Positions 61,164 to 64,000 of a stretch of DNA of 64,000 bases are shown in pieces. Made by a program: the position numbers and the translations under genes. The notes below the pieces were generated by a model. The model ran no database searches. It had not been told where the DNA came from and was given only the letters and a program-made list of their open reading frames with translations. This stretch comes from Mycobacterium pinniadriaticum. Its GTDB lineage: Bacteria > Actinomycetota > Actinomycetes > Mycobacteriales > Mycobacteriaceae. Every line of letters starts with the position of its first letter. Position 1 is the stretch's first letter. Location: positions 310,001 to 374,000 of the forward strand of contig NZ_JAPJDO010000002.1 in NCBI RefSeq assembly GCF_026242045.1, given 5' to 3'.

Positions 61164-62732
61164 ATGAGCGAACCCACCAAAGACTCAGGGGCACAGCAAA
61201 AGTCGGTGCGACACATTCCGGGCTTCGCGCAACTGCAACGACTCGGCAAGAGCCTGATGCTGCCGATCGCCGTCCTGCCCGCGGCGGGCATTCTGCTGCG
61301 CCTGGGCCAAGACGACCTGCTGGGCCGAATCAAGGCACCGGTGATCGGACCGTTCTTCCAGGCGATGAGCGCCGCGGGCGGGGCACTGTTCACCAATCTG
61401 CCGCTGCTGTTCGCCGTCGGCGTCGCGATCGGCTTCGCCCGCAAGGCCGACGGTTCGACGGCGCTGTCGGCCGTCGTCGGATACCTGGTGATGCAGGCGG
61501 TGTTCAAGACGATGTCGCCGTTCGTCCTCGCCGGCCAACTCGACAAAGCCGGCGAACAGGCGCAGATCAACTACAGCGTGTTCGGCGGGATCGTGGTCGG
61601 CCTGCTGACCGCTTGGCTGTTCGACCGCTACCACACCATCACCCTGCCGCCCTACCTCGGATTCTTCGGCGGCCGGCGCTTCGTGCCGATCATCGTGTCG
61701 CTGGTGACATTGGTCGTCGCGTTCGCGATGAGCTACTTCTACCCGGTCTTCGATGCCGGGCTCACCGGACTGGGCCACTTCATCGGGGGCGCGGGCGCGC
61801 TCGGCGCGTTCGTCTACGGCTTCGCCAATCGCATGCTGATACCACTGGGCCTGCACCACATCGTCAACTCCTATGTGTGGTTCATCTACGGCAGTTACCC
61901 GACCGGGGACGGCCATGTCGTCACCGGAGAATTGAGTCGATTCGCGGCCGGTGACCCAAGCGCGGGTCTACTCACGTCTGGTTTCTACCCGATCCTGATG
62001 TTCGGTCTGCCCGGCGCCGCCCTGGCGATGATCCACGTTGCGAACAAGAAGCAACGCAAGGTCGCGATCGGCATCCTGTCGGCAGCCGCGCTGACCGCGT
62101 TCCTCACCGGCGTGACCGAGCCGCTGGAGTTCGCCTTCATGTTCGTGGCGTTCCCGCTCTACATCGTGCATGCCCTGCTGACCGGCCTGTCGCTGGCAAT
62201 CGCCTACCTGCTGGACATCCATCTCGGGTTCTCGTTCTCGGCGGGCTTGATCGATCTGCTGCTGTACGGCACCGCGCCCGCCGCCAAGAACATCCCGCTG
62301 CTCATCGTCATGGGGCTGGTCTTCTTCGTGGTGTATTACTTGCTGTTCCGGTTCGTCATCACGCGGTGGAACATGCGCACTCCCGGTCGCGAGCCGGACG
62401 CGGAATTCGACGCCGAGGAGCGGGCCAACCTCAGCGAGGGCGCGGAATCCGCCACTGCCGTCGACGTCGGCGGTGCCGTATCGACCGCCCCCGCCGCGGT
62501 CGACAGCATGGCCGAGCAGCTCATCGCGGCGTTCGGCGGCCGGGAGAATCTGCGGAGCGTCGATGCGTGCATCACCCGCCTGCGCATGGAGGTGGTCGAC
62601 ACCGGCAAGGTTGACGAAGGCCGATTGCGCCTGCTGGGCGCGGCCGGCGTCATCAAGTTCGGCACCAGTGTTCAGGCGGTGTTCGGCACCCAGGCCGAAG
62701 CCCTCAAGAACGAAATCACCGACGCCCTCTAG
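61164..62732 (+). CDS. ptsG: PTS EIICB component, glucose/GlcNAc family
   Basis: Membrane permease of 522 residues. EIIC covers about 20-400 with some ten helices (PGFAQLQRLGKSLMLPIAVL at the start; HHIVNSYVWFIYGS in the substrate loop). A linker leads to EIIB (about 440-520), whose phosphorylated cysteine is in VDACITRLRMEV. No EIIA is fused; it is encoded divergently. The nagA/nagB linkage points to N-acetylglucosamine as substrate, although related mycobacterial genes are named ptsG. ATG 61164 follows AAAGGGAGG at 10-11 bases. Confidence 0.9.
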   Translation: MSEPTKDSGAQQKSVRHIPGFAQLQRLGKSLMLPIAVLPAAGILLRLGQDDLLGRIKAPVIGPFFQAMSAAGGALFTNLPLLFAVGVAIGFARKADGSTALSAVVGYLVMQAVFKTMSPFVLAGQLDKAGEQAQINYSVFGGIVVGLLTAWLFDRYHTITLPPYLGFFGGRRFVPIIVSLVTLVVAFAMSYFYPVFDAGLTGLGHFIGGAGALGAFVYGFANRMLIPLGLHHIVNSYVWFIYGSYPTGDGHVVTGELSRFAAGDPSAGLLTSGFYPILMFGLPGAALAMIHVANKKQRKVAIGILSAAALTAFLTGVTEPLEFAFMFVAFPLYIVHALLTGLSLAIAYLLDIHLGFSFSAGLIDLLLYGTAPAAKNIPLLIVMGLVFFVVYYLLFRFVITRWNMRTPGREPDAEFDAEERANLSEGAESATAVDVGGAVSTAPAAVDSMAEQLIAAFGGRENLRSVDACITRLRMEVVDTGKVDEGRLRLLGAAGVIKFGTSVQAVFGTQAEALKNEITDAL

Positions 62733-62746
62733 TCCTGCCGCCGAAG

Positions 62747-62767
62747 CCCGGGAGTGTCGCACCCGGG
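62747..62767. terminator. short hairpin after ptsG
   Basis: CCCGGG (62747-62752) and CCCGGG (62762-62767) pair around a 9-nt loop, 14 bases after the stop. No U-tract follows. Confidence 0.4.
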
Positions 62768-62925
62768 GTGCACAGATCGCGCAGAGGAAACGCATAGGCG
62801 TCGAACCTTTATCGGCCCGTGTTCTTGCCGTGACCCAGGTAGCCCATTGTTACCGAAGTGACATTTGTGGCTCGTGGTGTCGAGCCATTCCAGCGTCGAG
62901 CCGAACCAGCCGGGGTAGGGACGAG

Positions 62926-63399
62926 ATGACCGTTCGAAGATTCAGTGCCCAGTTCGTTGCCGTGTCGGCGGGGGTGGTCGCCGCCACCGCCGTCTGGCCC
63001 GCCTCGGCCGGCGCCGACCCGACCGACCCGGCGTACAGCAGTGTTCTCAACGCGGTGGGTATTGGAAACAACGGCCCCATCACGCAGTTGATCGAGCAGA
63101 TCGGACAACAGATCTGCCCGCTGATCGTCAAGCCCGGCGGCAACCTGGTGTCCAACGCGACGACGGCCAGTGGCCACGGCGGACTGGCCTCCCAAGTCAC
63201 CGGCTTCGTGGCGGAGCAAGCCATCAAGTCGCAATGCCCCGCGGTGATGACCGAACTCGCCAACGGCAACTTCGCGCCGCTTGTCCAATTGCTGAGCACC
63301 GCCAATCAGGCTTCGGGCACCCTCAACACCCTGAGCGGCACGGCGGTGCCGTCGCTGCCATCGGTCACGCTGCCACAGACCGGATTGCTCAGCCCCTGA
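62926..63399 (+). CDS. secreted DUF732-like protein
   Basis: Exported protein of 157 residues: signal peptide about 1-30 (cleavage near SAGADP), then helical regions with one cysteine in QQICPLIV and one in AIKSQCPAVMTE that may pair. The overall look (short helical domain with two Cys) is that of mycobacterial DUF732/hemophore-like small secreted proteins, but the fit is loose. GGGTAGGG precedes ATG 62926. It stands alone. Confidence 0.72.
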   Translation: MTVRRFSAQFVAVSAGVVAATAVWPASAGADPTDPAYSSVLNAVGIGNNGPITQLIEQIGQQICPLIVKPGGNLVSNATTASGHGGLASQVTGFVAEQAIKSQCPAVMTELANGNFAPLVQLLSTANQASGTLNTLSGTAVPSLPSVTLPQTGLLSP

Positions 63400-63499
63400 C
63401 CAGCGCGGCGATCGGGCTAACGTCGGTAGCCCTCACGTCGATAACGTGGTTAGGTGATGGCGGGTCGGGAGTGATTCGTCGAGGCGGAAAGCACGGACT

Positions 63500-63781
63500 G
63501 TGAAACAACGGATTCTCATCGCAGCGGGTGTGGTCTCGCTCGCCCTCGGCTCCGTGGCTTTCGCCGCGCCCGCGTCGGCCGACTGCCCCGCCGGGACGGT
63601 GCCGACCCGATTCCCCGGGGTGTGCACCGCCGGACAGTCCGGCGGCCAGCTCCCCCAGGCCATCGGCCCGTCGGATGTCACGACGAACTTCCAGCCCAAT
63701 CAGATTCCCTCGATGAACGGCGTGCCGTGCAACTGGAACCACGCGGTCACGTGCTGGGGCATGGCGCAGAACGCCGGGTAG
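63500..63781 (+). CDS. small secreted protein
   Basis: Unrecognised exported protein of 93 residues: a signal peptide (about 1-27, ending SADCP) and a mature part of about 65 residues with four cysteines (ADCPAG, PGVCTAG, VPCNWN, VTCWGM) likely forming two disulfides. It ends with AVTCWGMAQNAG. Possibly related to small mycobacterial secreted proteins of unknown role. GTG 63500 is the start. The 37-bp repeat array begins one base after its stop codon. Confidence 0.75.
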   Translation: MKQRILIAAGVVSLALGSVAFAAPASADCPAGTVPTRFPGVCTAGQSGGQLPQAIGPSDVTTNFQPNQIPSMNGVPCNWNHAVTCWGMAQNAG

Positions 63782-63782
63782 G

Positions 63783-63944
63783 CGACTCGGGGATCGGGTT
63801 CCGGCGGGCAGGAGCGAAGCGACCCGGGGATGGGGTTCCGGCGGGCAGGAGCGAAGCGACCCGGGGATGGGGTTCCGGCGGGCAGGAGCGAAGCGACTCG
63901 GGGATCGGGTTCCGGCGGGCAGGAGCGACGCGACCCGGGGATGG
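63783..63944. repeat. four 37-bp tandem repeats plus a partial fifth
   Basis: Units begin at 63783, 63820, 63857 and 63894, each 37 bp, followed by 14 bp of a fifth (63931-63944). All share TTCCGGCGGGCAGGAGCGA. Units 1 and 4 have CTCGGGGATCG where units 2 and 3 have CCCGGGGATGG; unit 4 differs from 1 by one base near its end. The period is not a multiple of three, so the array does not encode a repeated peptide. It fills the space between two converging genes. Confidence 0.92.
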
Positions 63945-63946
63945 AT

Positions 63947-64000
63947 TCAGTGCACCGGCAGCCGCCTGGCCGCCGCCTCAAGCTGTTCGAGGGCGGGTTG
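63947..64000 (-). CDS. C-terminal end of a leftward gene (partial)
   Basis: A leftward frame enters from beyond the right edge and ends at 63947, encoding QPALEQLEAAARRLPVH as its last 17 residues. The amphipathic helical look is coding-like. The repeat array begins immediately after its stop. The family cannot be judged from this length. Confidence 0.5.
   Translation of the reverse strand, partial: QPALEQLEAAARRLPVH

Noticed and set aside
63700-63981. Pro/Arg-rich leftward frame through the 37-bp repeats
   Set aside because: The repeat period is not a multiple of three, so the translated repeats drift in frame; the array is non-coding.

Overview
The window looks like chromosomal DNA of a Mycobacterium/Mycolicibacterium species. 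It is uniformly GC-rich. It encodes an MmpS/MmpL pair, an antigen-85-type mycolyltransferase, a cutinase-like hydrolase, mycothiol-type DinB enzymes, many FadE/SDR/P450/TetR catabolic genes, DUF732 and other small secreted proteins, and a GlcNAc PTS locus in the order seen in fast-growing mycobacteria. It also has many GTG starts, 4-bp start/stop overlaps and probable leaderless promoters. No rRNA, tRNA, CRISPR array or prophage was seen.

Region by region. 0.05-11 kb: a leftward series of a sedolisin-type S53 peptidase with a membrane partner, release factor 3 (prfC), a DUF3516 helicase, a sulfite-oxidase-like molybdoenzyme, an MHS-family transporter and a ThrE-like exporter. 11.2-15.9 kb: an orphan protein, then TetR-mmpS-mmpL with a shared palindrome in front of tetR and of mmpS. 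16-21 kb: a second TetR divergent from a small membrane protein and an arylsulfatase, then an L,D-transpeptidase-like protein overlapping a Tat-exported DUF1906 protein. 21-27 kb: a leftward amidohydrolase / fused acyl-CoA dehydrogenase / amidohydrolase operon, divergent from a KstR-like TetR overlapping a TenA protein. 27-31 kb: a LacI regulator followed by P450-SDR-Zn-alcohol dehydrogenase, with a LacI-type palindrome in front of the P450. 31-41 kb: an FAD monooxygenase, a cutinase-like protein, an NmrA-like/nitroreductase pair, a large LuxR (LAL) regulator, then ECF sigma-SDR-cupin-unknown-VOC. 41-44.3 kb: two genes that have each lost their 5' part (IclR and alcohol dehydrogenase) meeting at a deletion-like junction, surviving operon genes, and a truncated IS607 element. 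44.3-52.5 kb: NUDIX, nickel superoxide dismutase divergent from its processing protease, CsbD, a nucleosidase, an apparently frameshifted PLP enzyme, a divergent lytic transglycosylase/VanY pair, a mycothiol-type isomerase overlapping a DsbA-like protein, and a lipoprotein. 52.5-57 kb: an unassigned divergent catabolic cluster with two diverged Asp/Glu-racemase-superfamily paralogues on one side and hydroxyacid dehydrogenase-amidase-DUF3830 on the other. 57-62.7 kb: a mycolyltransferase, DUF4262, and the EIIA-nagB-nagA operon divergent from EIICB. 62.9-64 kb: two small secreted proteins, four 37-bp tandem repeats and the end of a leftward gene.

Main leads. (1) The 52.5-57 kb cluster, in which one paralogue keeps the two-cysteine pair of racemases/isomerases and the other has Cys replaced by Asp. 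(2) Several regulator-operator pairs readable from symmetry alone: TetR-mmpSL, TetR-sulfatase, TetR-FadE and LacI-P450. (3) A NiSOD whose nickel hook has Tyr in place of the conserved Pro. (4) A deletion scar joining the bodies of a divergent IclR/dehydrogenase pair. All functions rest on motif reading only; no database search was run.
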